Below, piece after piece: positions 21,406 through 43,289 of a stretch of 64,000 nt of DNA (position 1 is its first letter; every line of letters starts with the position of its first letter). Source of the DNA: Hyperoplus lanceolatus (taxonomy: Eukaryota; Chordata; Actinopteri; Uranoscopiformes; Ammodytidae); the NCBI GenBank assembly GCA_026929865.2, contig CM049404.1, forward strand, positions 9,311,501 to 9,375,500, given 5' to 3'. A model generated the notes under the pieces. The model saw only the letters and a list, made by a program, of their open reading frames with translations. It had not been told where the DNA came from and did not search any database. Made by a program: the position numbers and the translations under genes.

Positions 21406-23556
21406 AAATATATTTCTCTGATTTCCCTCTGGAAAAACATGAATATTTTTAGTCATGTCAATAGAGTGCACTCAAACGTGAAATGTCTTCCTAGAGACCA
21501 TATTTACACATACATATATGAAATCCATATGCTGACTGCTGCACATGTCAATGTCTGATGAACCAGATCAGTCATGTTTGAGCAGGAAGGTCATTCTCAG
21601 CTGTTATCGCTCTGTCTGTCGTTACTGAGGCCGAGAGGAGAGGAGATTTTCACAACTGGAGCCGTCCAGACTTGGCATCACTCCAGTTTCTTATCTGCAA
21701 AGCCACGTTAGCCTTCACTTGGGTTGGGGAAATATGTTGGCCTACCAATGCAAGTCTGTCTAAGGTCTGGTTCTGTTAGCCAATTATATTGTTTTTATTT
21801 GGAAACATATGTTCTATTCATCTGGTCATTTAGCTGAAGAGCAAATACGTCTACGTGGCAAAGTTTCGTTTTGTGAATGTCAGTGTATTGTTCTTATTTA
21901 TCAATGGATCAAATGACAATCTGTACGTGAAAAAGTGTTAATTGTAGCATCAAGCCCACAGAGAACTAGCACTATGTCTTAGAGCCTGAGCTTTTCAACC
22001 TTTTTAAACTGGTTTTTCAGCCTTTGCTTGACTGTTAGGTTAGTGATTTATGATTCACGTTGTGTGCAGCAACAAGCAGCTGTTTTCACAGAACAGCCTC
22101 TGATAAACCCAATGTACCCGACCTGCTCAGCAGCACACAGCAAACACACACAGTCAGCAACTATAGTTAGAAAACATAGTGGCATCACAAGAAGAGGAAC
22201 TTGCATTTAGCAGTCCCGGACTAAAGAGACAGATATTTTACCGTTAGATGTGTTGGACACCAATAACCAAAATAGCTGAATGGGAGAAAATATAAGACTG
22301 ACATTCAAATCTTGTATGTTGTTCTATTGGATTAAGAATCTTTATATGATGTCATCATGTCATTGTTGTTTGGGGTATACTCTCAAGCAAATTGGCTCTT
22401 AACCCTTAAATGCACAGGTGTTTTTTGCTACATATCTATTTATATGTAACGTCGCAGACCAAGCCATGCATTTAAATTATATTGCTTGTAAACTTTTAGA
22501 ATGAGTTATTAACTATACATTTTTGTATATTTCTTTAAATTGTGGATTTTTTATGAATGTCTTTTTTTTATCCAAAAATTCATCAATATTTCTCTGCATA
22601 GCCTGTCTGCTATTTTACACACATACTTTCATTTCAACAATACCAACACCTAACAAAACTCAAATTAAGCATTAGTCACTTGATGTCATAGCAACTGTTG
22701 CAATATTTGCAACTGAGCAGAAATAAATAGTGTTTCTCAACTGAAGCAGTTCTGTTTCTGGGCGACCCAAAGAGAAGGATATCAAGGGAATCCATTAGCT
22801 TTTTGGAAGAAATCGTGGCACCTCTTTCCTTTTTCTGCAGCCCCAGCAGCTGAGGTTTCTTGATGATAATGCGACACTTGAGAGAACTTCTGGCTTTATA
22901 AGTTGGACATTTAGCCAGGAAAACTAAACCTGCTTGTTTATAACTGTAAGGTCGAGCTAGTTGAGGTAATAGGGGGTTCCCTACTCGGTCATAACTTTTC
23001 TAGGGAAGCTATTTGAACTGTATCTTGACCATGGTCCCATTCAGAGCTCATCTAGTCTATAGCTGAGTGTGGCCACAACACTTTACTCACAGCACAGTAC
23101 TGTTATTTGGGGCTTTGTCACTTGATCAATCGTTCATACGAAAATAGTGATTAAAGCAACGGTTATGTATGTTTGCATTCCATTTACTTAATGCTGATCT
23201 TCATTCTCCTTATTATTTCTATTATTTTGATGTACTTAGCTGTTGCTTTAAGTTGAATTATTTTCATTTCCTGTTAGAGAATTGTTATATATAATATTTA
23301 CTATATTATATACCATATTCATGGTGTCAAATGTTGATTATGACTACCTTCCAATCCAAAGCTGCTAGCTAAAAATATACAAACAGTCACCACCAAGTGT
23401 TTTCTATGATAACATTTTTGATTGCAATGTTTATTCATGACAAAAACAACAATACATTTTGTGATCTAGTCAGTGTTCTGAATTCCATTTCAAGAAATAA
23501 ATATGTAAATACTCTGCATCAGGTGGGTTTTAATGTGTTCTTTTTTCCTCTTTCAG

Positions 23557-23622
23557 ATTTCCTTTCCATTCTTTTAAAACTTTCCACCTATCTGGAGAAA
23601 TAAGTGCCTATCTGCCATAAGT
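23557..23622 (+). other. slc38a5: 5' UTR part of the slc38a5 start exon
   Basis: A strong acceptor with a long pyrimidine tract (TTTTTTCCTCTTTCAG) ends at 23556, 66 bp before the ATG. This shows that the start codon lies in an internal exon and that transcription starts further upstream. The ATG at 23623 was chosen because the reading MEEKLTNG follows a stop in the same exon and matches the short hydrophilic N-tail of the family. Confidence 0.6.
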
Positions 23623-32633
<9,011 letters not shown>

Positions 32634-34952
32634 CGTGTAACCCCCCGCAGCCCTACAGCAACAGCAGCCCACTGCTGTAACCCTCCTCCTCCAATGCTCT
32701 GGATGAGAAGCAACGATTCAACCTGCTGCTGGAAGGCTCTGGGCTACAGTGGGACTGTTTTTATTAATCATAAGGACAATCGGTTCCTTCAGATGTGAAG
32801 AGAGGAGTCCAGTTTTGTCCCGTCACCCACCAAGGTTGATATAAAGGCTACACCCCCCAGGATCCATCGGTGGTGGTGTTCCTCTTTTCTACATGAAGAG
32901 CGAAAGAACAATTTGACCATGGAAGCCCCTAAACCACGAAAAGCTATTTGTCCTTACAGAGGATACAAGCGATAGACTCTTAAAAGCAAATTTCCAAATT
33001 CAAAGAAAAAAGAAACATCTATTTAATTATCATCAGTGTTTGAGGGATAAATTTATTTGGTCTGTGCTTTATAGAACTGCTATTCATAAATAGATACCAA
33101 CGTGGCGTAAATGTTGAAGTCCAATCGATTCTGTCCATGAGAGGGCCGTACAGTATGAGGAAACCAAAGCGTGTTTAAATAATTCATTTTAATTGATGTG
33201 TTGTGATTCTGCAGAGCAGTTGGCCGTTTGGCAAACTGAAAAAAAATGAATAAAATTGTGGCTTCCATCAGCCAAAGTGTAACATTAAGTTTATGTGACT
33301 GTGAACCAAATCATTTGGTATAATTTGTAAATGTATTCTGAACTGCATATGTGGTTATTGTTTAATAAAAATTCAAGAAAATGAATAGCAGTCTGCTGTC
33401 GTTCAACAGAGAAACATATTTAATATGTGGATATTGTTTGATAAAATTCAAGATAAATGAAAGCTGTCTGCTGTTTTTGGCAACAAAAAAGCAGCAATTT
33501 TAAATAATTGTGGTAATTGCACATGATTGTGATTATTATTAAATCATCACCAACAAAAGGTTTATTAAGGGTTTAAATATGCACTAAAATACATTTTGTC
33601 AGTAATGTCTTATTTTATCAGGTAGCAGGAAAAGACTCAAAGTCCTAACTCTGGGAGGCTCATGTTGCTCTGTGTCAGTTTGTCAGTTAAAAAGAAACAT
33701 TTTGTACTGGTTTTATTTTGAAGTATTTTTGATTCAAAACAGCCGATTCCAGCTGTATGAGAGGAAACCAGGTCTGGAAGCTATTGGGAAGAATCTTATG
33801 TTATTGATCAGGTCTTGACATCGCACCAAGCCAGCACCTTGCATGGACGCCATTGAATCAGAGGCACATATTATGAAAAACGTTTTCAGCTGCAAACATA
33901 TTTGGGTATTTGGTGGCCCTACCAGCCTGAGCCCACAAAAGATGAAATAAGACAACACTGTCAGTTTCTTTTGGGCTATTAAGGTAAAAAAAAAAATGTG
34001 TGAATCGGCATGCTGTTCAAATGAACTGCACAGTGTGCTGCAACACTCGGCAGCTCATTAGCATATCAGAATTTCATTATCAGAATAGAAATTAGGGCAG
34101 AACTGGGTTAAACCATAGATTAACAGGGTTTAACAAAACCAGAGTGAACCATTGTCTGAGAAGCCCTGCAAGGTAAAATACCAAGACAACAAATATTCTC
34201 TAGTCTAAAGTATTACAAAACTAAAATATTTATGTGCACTTAAACACTATCAATCAGTCAACCAACCAATCATGGATGAGTACATTCAAGAAGACTAGTA
34301 CATACTATGAATCTAAGACGGTGTAATGTGGTGGAGATGATGGAGGTGACAGAGGCTCAACTCACCATGACCATAGACTGTGCCTTCCTTAAATAAGAGC
34401 TGCTCTTCAAGTTCGTAAGGCATCTTTATTTAAGCTGGTACCATATATACAACAATACTTTGCTGATGAGGCTGGACAACATTGTTAATGGACTACATTC
34501 AAATGCCACTCACTCAACATATTATTCAGGTCAAATAGAATCATGACAAGTTTAATCAAGATAATCTTCTGAAAACATTTCATACATCAATTTGAATGAC
34601 TTAACATTTGAAGAGAAACGGTCTGACGGCGCCTCCTGCTGTCCAGTGTTATATTTCATGTGGGTACAAAGTGATCGGACCAGCTCATGGACCCTCAAAG
34701 GGCATGTCCGGCGGTAGAAATCAGTTTGAAATGAAAAAAAACTAATCATCATCCTCATCCATCCATCCATCCGTTTATCCATACAGATTGTGCATTAAAA
34801 TGCCGGGTTAGTTCAATTGTAGAAAAAAATCAGCTTGTGTACAGCAGCAGTGTCTTCAATGAGAACACTGGAGTGCTGTTTGGGTCCCATACAGGTCCTT
34901 TCCTAGTTCCAGTCAGCCTCAGCAGGCAGAGCGGCTGTAAGCGAGGCATCTT
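32634..34952. other. Spacer holding the convergent 3' ends of slc38a5 and ccdc22
   Basis: The first about 750 bp look like slc38a5 3' UTR. The last about 530 bp look like ccdc22 3' UTR, with a minus-strand AATAAA at 34425-34430. The middle is AT-rich with no recognisable gene or repeat. Confidence 0.6.
33364..33369 (+). other. slc38a5: Candidate slc38a5 polyadenylation signal (AATAAA)
   Basis: AATAAA about 730 bp after the stop codon, preceded by AT-rich 3' UTR-like sequence. Another AATAAA-type site occurs near 33248. Which is used cannot be read from sequence alone. Confidence 0.45.
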
Positions 34953-37900
34953 TCAGCCTTCTCTGACCTTGGCAGCGAGTGCAGAGTTCTCCTGTTTGAT
35001 GGCCTTGTAGTCGTCCAGAATCCTCTCCAGGTTGGCCACAGTTTTGTTACCGTTTTCTGTCTCAATCTGTGGACCATATACGATCATGAGTGAAAAGTTT
35101 ACCAAACTGTACCGTAAATGTGCGACTTAAAGTCTTAAAAATACTGAGAACTATTTAGTTTCTGTGTCCAGTGAGGGCAGAGGGAACTGCTAACCTCTGT
35201 CAAAAGTGAATAATACACCCTCCCTTACGTTGTTGGTCAACAAATGGCTCAAATATGTGTCAAATACTTAAATATACTCTGACATAGAAAAGTCAATCCA
35301 AACCATGTCAAATTAAACATGGAGCAGGATTTCTCTTTTGATCAATGACTGGAGATTTACTACAGCAATGATGATAATACAATGAAGTTGATTATTTGCA
35401 TTGTCTGAATAAATCATGTGAGCAATTAATTCTGTTACTGCACCCTTCTGACTTTTTATTTTATTTATTTTTTAAACATTTTAAGATGCCAAAAATATTC
35501 TCAGCTGAATTTTCAATATTAATTCCATAACACATTCTATAGTGTGATTAGTGACAAATGAAATGAGAAAGATCGGGGGAAGAAATGACTCAATTAAGTA
35601 CAAAAATAACTTAACTTAAACTCTCCAAAGACAATGGAGGTCTGACAAAATGTTACTGGTGTGACACAAGAAGAACTGTGAAAAAATAACAAGTGAATGA
35701 GTTTGAGTGTAAATCTCACCTGCTCCTCCAGATCTCGAATCTCTCTCAGGATTGTACCGGTGTCCTCGATGGTTTGGATCAGCTGATTACAGTTCTACGG
35801 AAGAAGGCCAGATAGGAAAGATGACATGGATGTAACATGTTACTCTGATGAAAGAATTGAAGAAATTCAGATAAAAGCATGGTGACATACCTCGTGCAGG
35901 GCAGCAAGGTACTTGTAAGATTTGCGGACAGATTCATCTTTTTTGGCGTCCTACAAATAACAACAAAAACAATCAATCAACACATTAAAAACAAGTTAGT
36001 TTAAAAACACATCACATTCACTGGCTATAGGGTCAGCTCAACTGGTTGTGGAAAGAATTCTAACCTGAATTTAATCATCACATTTATGGTGCTAAGCAGA
36101 GGTCTGTCATTAGGTTCAACCAAGGGTTCATTCATAAACCTGTCATTGCTTTATTATTTCAAGTCCTCCATAGAGTTACAACTTTGTAACAGCTGGAGAA
36201 ATAATCCTGTGAATGCAGTTATACAAGACATTAATAAATATAGCATCCTGAGAGGATTCACGTCAAGGATTATGTTTCAAAATACTCGTTTAGTTGAGTT
36301 CTTTTACTGCAAAATATATATTCAAAAAACCTTCTTTTTAAACACATGTGCTACCTTGAAGACCAGCTCGTCTGTCACAGCGAAGGTCCTGTCCAGTTTG
36401 CCCGTCAGGTTGTTGATCTCTTTCTGGAGTTCTTTAGTGTCAGACAAAATCTGCAAGAAAAGGGAACGCAGTGTTGATGAGGATGTTACAGCCGATATAC
36501 AGCACATACATTAAAGCTTACTGTGTATCCATTAATTTTAGTAATGTCATTGAGATCAATTCATTTTACAAACCAGATCTGTTGAGACAAGTCGTGCATT
36601 TACTTATTTTCTTTGCGTGATTATTTGCCATGTCCAGAGGAATCCACCTTCTTGTCACGTACCTTTGTAATCTCCTCCTTCTGTTTCTTGATGTTGCTGA
36701 CGATCTCCAGAATCCTCTGAGTGTATGCAGACCGAGATGCGTCCTGCGGAAGGTTTTCTAACTCTGTTACCTGTGCGGAAAGAAGACAGGCACATTTCAA
36801 AACGGTCCAACAACACACTATTTAGTTCATTCAACGAGGATAAAAAAGACAGCCGAGTGTGCAACTGCTCACAACTCAATTGTAACAGAAATTCAAGCCC
36901 GCCTTTGCCAACCCCTGTGCTAACAGAGATCAGCCACAAATGATTTGGTTAACTACGTAAAGCTTATTTAATTCACTCCATTACCAGTTGTTTGTACACT
37001 TCTTCCTTCTTCTTGGCCTCCTCTGTAGACACGCGAATCTTGTCATGCATAGACTTGATCTCAGACAGCTTTCTGGAGGACTCCAGCTGAGAAAAATGGA
37101 AGCAAATAAGCAGAATGAATATGTGTTTCTCTCCAGTGACAAATTAAGCAAAAGAAGGGCTCCACTTACATCTTGGTTGCTGAGGATTTCTTTCAGTCTG
37201 CGGTGCTCGTCGATGAGCGGCGCGCGATGTTTCTCCCACTGAGAGGCCAGGCTAACCACACGGTTTGCACTGGCCTCCACCTGAGCCTGGAGGGAAGAAA
37301 ACACACAGGTTATATAAGGGATTATATACATGGTTTTGAGGGAAGGTCACTCCAGTCAGCAGTGATCAGATAAATCACTCAGCCGTTCTACCTGAAGCTT
37401 CAGCTTGTTCTCGTCTGCCTCTGGCAAAAGGCAGATGGTCTTCTTCTTCACCTGCATCTTCTCTTCTTTCTCAGCGTTTCCCAACTCTCTCTGTTTCAAC
37501 TCATCCAACACCTACAAACAAACACAATAGACATAAATGAGACGATAATCCTTCAGTCTGAATACAAAGTGTTTCTCAGTCAAATTAGGAATACAATTTT
37601 CACTACAAGTAGGTGTTCAATCTTCATATGTATTTTTTAAAAAGAAACACCTTTGAGTGATCTACACACGTGTAATAACCACATCTTGACAAACGAATGT
37701 TGGTGTCTGGCTCCTATTTGTAAGCAGTTGTGTGTGTTTGATTGCATGTGCAGACTCACAGGTTGGAAGTTAGAATCCATATTCAAGATATATACAACAC
37801 AACATACTCATGTTAGTCTTTCACACACACCAAACTACAAGTATTTGCTAGTTCATGAGAGAAAATGTATTTTTACAAGTTTGTTACCTGTGTGTTAGTG

Positions 37901-40900
37901 ACACTCATGTGCTTGAGTTCTGCTGCTAGCTGGTCCACGTCACTGCAGAGCTGCTGGAACTGCTGCTGGAACGAATCCAGCTCCTCCTGCTGACGGAGCT
38001 GGATATCACTCTCTGACTGGGGACCAGTGGGGATGGGGATGGGTGCTGCTGCTGACTCCTGGAGGGGACACACACACACAAACACACACAGACACACACA
38101 CACACACACACAAACAGCAGTTAGAGAAAAACCCTTTTGAATTCTTACAGCAGAGACATTTGTTTTGAAACCCTGCTGTGGTCCTGACCTGTGTGAAGGT
38201 GAACTTCTGTGTGTGGGTGAAGTGGGTGCCCTTGGTCAGGATGTGGTCAGAGGGGGTGGAGCCTCTGAAGGCCTGCAGCAGCTCAGACAGGTCAGAGGCA
38301 GAGCTGGAAGCACCAAAGGCACTCTCAGGCGAAGGCAGCGCAGCAGAACGCAGCTGCTCCTCGATGCGTTTACGCAGCCGGGCCAGTTTCCTGGAGCGAT
38401 AGTCCTGTACAACGACAGATTGAAATGGTTTAACATAGAATGGTTTGTAATAAACATGTTTAGTATGTGCAGGCTGAGCATGTGGTGTTCCCTGCCTCAC
38501 AGAGTTCACTTCAGGGCTCTAGACTTTTTCACTAGCAGCACTTGTGCTACCAACTTTCTCAGTTTGTCGCATAAGCATATGATTTAGTCGCCCCCGATGA
38601 ATATTTGTTATTTGTCAGAGTTTTGCAGTAGCCACATGTAAAGACTGACAAAGAAATCGGTGTCAGTCTAATACAGCAATATCATCAGCTGTATTTTCTC
38701 TGCCGAGTTTGTCCGATATCACTCCTATAAACTGCTGCTTGTCCTGCTGTTACTGTCTGTGAGTGTAACTGACTGCAGTGACTGTGATGAATGACCTGTG
38801 GTGTGAGGCGTGACAGGAGTCCCTGGCTGTTCCACTCGTTGTCCCACTCCTGCGCGGCGCTCAGCTCGGCTGTGTGCTGCTCCAGTATGGACGCCACCAC
38901 AGAGGCATGATGGGAAGGCTGGGCGGTGACGGGAGGAAGATAGTCTCGCTGGTAGTCCTTCACGTCTGGAATCAAAACGCACACAGACATAAACTTTATT
39001 CCAGTTCCTTCAGCAAATGTCAAACACTTTGTCTTCACACAAAGTGATATCACCAGAAACCCGAAGGTGAACCGAAACAGATGATGTGATGCAACCACCT
39101 TATTTGTCGGAGCTTTGGCCTCTCCTTGCATAATTTCTAGAAAAAAAACTTTCGGCGTCATTCTGAATTTATCATGTCAAGCACTTTGTGATAGCTTTTC
39201 TGTGTATGAGAAACGCTATATGAATACTAAGCAAGTTTGATCTTTAAAATATTTTTTGCTAAATTGTATTCCTAAAAGTTGTATCACAACGTTTAGGAAA
39301 TATGGAATAAAGAAAAGGTTGATAATTGGATTGTGGATCGGAATCACAGTGTGTATGTGTGTGTGCAAGGGGATCTCTACCTTTCAGCTGCCTTTTCTCT
39401 AAACCTTTAGTGCAGTGTGGTAAACTGAGAGGCTGGACGTGGAAGCGGTGCAATACTCCCGGACCCTAAGAAGAGGAAAAGGAAAAAGAAATGGAACTTG
39501 TCAGAAATAACAGTCTTTCTCTGGGCAGGTTACATATCATGATAAACAAGTTCAAATCATGAAAACAGAGGCAGAGATGAAAGTCACAATCATTTTATTA
39601 TCTCGAAGAACGTCCCCATCCCTATCCCCTGAATAGAACAGACATTTCTTGGAGATGGATCTGGCATTATTGTTGCCTGATCGGCTTCCTCCTGTGTGAA
39701 AGCTTTTGTTTCAGACATCAAAATGCTATTTTAAAGAGTTTACTTGTGTTTCACCGTGCAGTGGCAGTCTGCAGTTTGGAGGCAGCCAGGGCACAGCCAG
39801 CTGGGCTTTGATGGCAGCAGCGATGGCTCTCTGGAGGACCACAGATTTACCTAAGAGAAGAGAACAACAGCTTAGTCATCCAGTGAGTGGCATGTGATAA
39901 CAAAATGCCTCGTCATGCCAACATCCTCTTAAGAAAACGCAGAGCTATAAAAGAGTATTTCCTCCTTTCTGTAGGACTCTGTTACTCTTTCTCCCTCTGT
40001 TCCCCATGGAAGAATGTTTTTTTACTTCAAGACATGCAACAGTACAGTTATCTTGAATAGATTTAGATTCTTAGCCATTTATTATTATATACACTATTAT
40101 TTATTCACACAGGGACGTCTATGCTTAAGCTTAACATACCTTATACGTGTGTTTTTAGAGGATCCTGTGAACTCTTCAAAACTTGCCCCAAGTTTATTTA
40201 ACTAATGAACTGTTTTGTTTCTCAGATTCACCAAAACGTTTTTCATAAAATGTTGCAGCTGGATGCACTAAAGTTTAAACAGTGAGTAGGATCCTCCATT
40301 ACCATCAATGTGTAATGAATCAGTGGTAGCATTATTGTTGCTCTGGCTCCTGTGTTTATGTCTTGCCAAAACAAACATTGCGTTTACTTGTTGTGTTTGA
40401 TTATAACAGAGTACCTTATTGCTACAAAGCAAGGTTATATTTCTTTCTTTCTATCTGGAAGTGTGGAGCACATACACAGACTGGTGTTGTGTACCTGTGG
40501 GCTGGTCTGAGGCCTCAGCACTCTCTCTGGGCAGCTTCTCCACCAGGTACATGAGCAGGGAGCGGATCTCGGGCTCGTTGCTGTACAGAAAGGTCTGGTA
40601 GCCTATTTCTCCCTTATAGCCAACGTCCTGCAAGACAACAGTTTGACATATTAGGGATAGTAGTACTGGGGAACTACAAGCAGTGCATCACCAGAGCAGG
40701 GACTCATACAGTCACATTTAAATTATGCCTACAACCATCAATAAATGCAACAGAAAATGCACAAAATTGAAGACCTGGCTGAAAGTCCACGAAATGAAAG
40801 AAGATTTTCAAATAAAATAACTTTCCTGGTCACAAAATATCAAGCTGACATTACATATAACAAGAACAATTTCTTTCTGAATGCTGTTTGCTCAGTTTAC

Positions 40901-41701
40901 AACTGAGTTTGTCATTCACAACAGAGAAAATGTACTGTCATGAGAAAGAACATTCTCTTGAACAACCTACTGTAGTAAAAGGGCTTTCTAAATGTAATTC
41001 CTCCTCAATTCATGACATTATGTTGACTGAGTTGTTGAAACCTTCTTTCAACAAAACTATCTATGTACACTGGAGAACTAGACCTACATAAAAAAGGTTC
41101 AATCGATTAACCATAAAGGCCTTTTGTACAACTTCAAAGTGTGCAGAAAGTGTCCTGTACTAGCAGCACCTTCATTCTCCATACACCGGCAAGTGGGACT
41201 ATGCATCTGAATTAATCCTGCATTGAAATGGGCCATTACTTCCAGATATCTTACCTGACAGGCCTGTGCCAGGCTCATGCCCACTCTGAAGCGGGCAGAC
41301 ATACCCGGAGGCAGGCTGGTGGGCAGCGCGCTGCCCAGGCCCGGATCGATCACCCGGATACATCTGACCACAGCTTCCACTATCAGTTCACTGGTGAACT
41401 CTTTGACACTGTTGGTCTCCTCGCTCACCTCTCTGTGGGCCAAATGTTGTGTTTCTGTCAGTTACAGCTGGTTACGTGTTATACAATGCAAAAGCTCACA
41501 AACGTCAATAGCGTCACGTCTCTGGTCATATGATGTGCAGACTGCTCACTGCACGAGACAGAGGCTAACGGTATTCAGCTAACATTTGTCATTTCAGTAC
41601 CGTATCCTTAACTTGTCGCTGTACACGTTAATAAAACACTGTTGTACTTACGTGCCGACTTGTTTGAGGGCGTGAATCAAAATTTTGTCAACTTCTTCCA
41701 T
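34953..41701 (-). CDS. ccdc22: Coiled-coil domain-containing protein 22 (Commander/CCC complex), 16 coding exons
   Basis: Scaffold of the COMMD-CCDC22-CCDC93 complex, which works with WASH and retriever in endosomal recycling and in NF-kB control. Exons in gene order: 41652-41701, 41255-41432, 40495-40627, 39744-39850, 39381-39465, 38796-38965, 38189-38404, 37888-38058, 37392-37511, 37170-37286, 36985-37086, 36663-36770, 36355-36450, 35891-35950, 35720-35794 and 34953-35066. All join in frame, giving 633 aa (human 627). The N-terminus MEEVDKILIHALKQVGT and the following block with SARFRVGMSLAQACQDVGY form the calponin-homology-like NN-CH domain. The variable middle holds DYQRDYLPP and KFTFTQ. 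The C-terminal half is coiled coil, including SQWEKHRAPLIDEHRRLKEI, SAYTQRILEIVSNIKKQKEE, LSDTKELQKEIN and KLDRTFAVTDELVFK, almost identical to human. The intron 6 donor (GTCATT) is weak but frame and homology support it. Confidence 0.95.
38070..38112. repeat. Imperfect (CA)n tract beside the ccdc22 exon 8 acceptor
   Basis: On the gene's strand the intron ends with a TG-rich run followed by TCCCCTCCAG and exon 8. The repeat therefore sits in the branch point/pyrimidine-tract zone. Confidence 0.9.
38505..38600. repeat. Possible dispersed repeat fragment
   Basis: The stretch around CAGGGCTCTAGACTTTTT and GTGCTACCAACTTTCTCAG in ccdc22 intron 6 reads like a dispersed teleost repeat I have seen before. 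There are no termini or second copy in the window to confirm it. Confidence 0.25.
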
Positions 41702-42180
41702 CGCGGAAGTTTCTGGCGAAAACACTAGCTAACAGACGAGATTATAGAAGAGCATCTGAGGCTAGCGGGGTTATTTAATAACATCGAGTTAGCTTATATT
41801 AGCGTGGGTCTCCCATAGGTGAAAGCAGGCTGGGGAACTAGCTTCCATCTTCTGGTAGCTAATTTCGGAACTAGCTGCTTAATTAACAATGCTGCCACTC
41901 CTCTCCCTGAAACAGCTAACCATTATACAATTCTGGCGCACGTGAAGCTCCTCGTTACAAAATAACCGTGCAGAATGATGAAATACTCTCTTGCACTGCC
42001 TACAAACTGAACCTGACTGGGGCTATCCTTCCCAAACGCAACAAATCTGACATTTGTGTGTCTGGTCCTGTGTAGAAATGAAGTAACACTGGAATAGAGC
42101 GTGGGGGTTTCTGGGAGGATGAGTTTCATCTCGGCTCGCTGTCGTCGGGGACAAATGGGACGTGACTGACCCAAAAATAC

Positions 42181-42194
42181 ACTTCCCAGCATGC
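42181..42194 (+). promoter_or_regulatory. ZNF143/Staf-like motif (ACTTCCCAGCATGC)
   Basis: Matches the core of the ZNF143 SBS motif (ACTACAATTCCCAGCATGC) apart from the missing CAAT-side bases. This element is typical of vertebrate promoters. It lies about 480 bp upstream of the ccdc22 ATG in the shared promoter region. Confidence 0.5.
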
Positions 42195-43094
42195 ACCAGA
42201 AGAGACAGTCTCATGACCGGAAAGATGCTGGATAGTTATTTTTTTCTTTTTTTAATTAATTTTTTTTTTATCAGTTAACATTTTACAAATTATAATGAGG
42301 AGCAAACGTGAAAAATAAAATAAAATTACAAACAACTTGTCAAAGGTCACTAGGAATATAACATTGATTAAAAATAATTAATAATTAACTAAAATTACAG
42401 AGGGGGGGGGGGGCTTTAATCAATATATAATAAACTTCTCAGGCACCTTTTAAAAGACTGAAAAAATATGTTTATGTCATTTTTAAAAGCAACACAATTT
42501 TGGTTAACTTTTAAGAGATAACATTTGTGAATATAAAATGTACCCAGAGTAAAAAAATATTATTACACAAATATTCGACCTCTTTGTTTTCATAAAAGGT
42601 GTTGGATAATGTGTTTGGGATCTGGTTGTGATTAGGGTCGTATGCAAATGATCTAATGTGTGATAGTGATCACCAGGTGATATTATTTTATTTTCAAATA
42701 GAAACTGAATATACATCAATACACTTTGTAAAAGTTCCCCTGAGCTTTCTGTGAATTCACTTTTTGTAATGTTTTTTATTTCTTCACACATTTTCTTTTG
42801 CCTTTTTCAGCTCTACATGTCATCACTTGATGGCAAGTTTCTTTGGGGCGTTTCTTTGTTATAACGGATCAAATATCGTTTTGGTTTACAGCTTTATGGT
42901 GATATTTTATCCAACGGGGAAATGGAGGTCCTGGCTCTATCCCTCTGTTAAATAAACACAGATGGGTGGAAAAGATAACCAGGCTCTAAATTAATTTACA
43001 AGTATGAATAATCCAGTAATAAAAAATTATATAACTCTATTTTTCTGTATTATGATTATGAATTATGGACTTCTACATGTAATTGACTGTATGC

Positions 43095-43108
43095 CCAGTA
43101 GGTGGCGG
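43095..43108 (+). promoter_or_regulatory. CTCF-like core motif (CCAGTAGGTGGCGG)
   Basis: Fits the CTCF core consensus CCASYAGRKGGCRS at every position. It lies about 180 bp upstream of the tbc1d25 ATG. The flanking words (AGGTGGCGGTAGTG, GCAGAAGAAGA) also resemble a common teleost repeat, so the match may be repeat-derived. Confidence 0.45.
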
Positions 43109-43289
43109 TAGTGTAGCTGTTACCCTGTATGAAATCAGAGCAGAAGAAGATAACGAGAGAGAGACCTGAGAGGAACTCGGCTGCTGTTACTGCTGGCCCC
43201 CCATCATGTTATTATTGATTACCATGTCGGCGTAGGAAAGAAAAACAAAACTCAGAACAACCATCCTGTCCCGACACGGAGTCTTTAAA

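Larger units (their letters stand above)
41702..43289. other. Head-to-head promoter region of ccdc22 and tbc1d25
   Basis: 1.6 kb between the two divergent start codons. An ETS-type CGGAAGT lies at 41704-41710, directly before the ccdc22 ATG. A ZNF143-like and a CTCF-like motif are listed separately. The middle (42230-42800) is AT-rich with a G run at about 42403. No gene is seen; a 90-codon minus-strand frame over 41923-42192 has no recognisable similarity. Confidence 0.55.

Noticed and set aside
41923-42192. 90-codon minus-strand frame in the ccdc22 promoter region
   Set aside because: No recognisable protein similarity, and it overlaps the ZNF143-like promoter motif.
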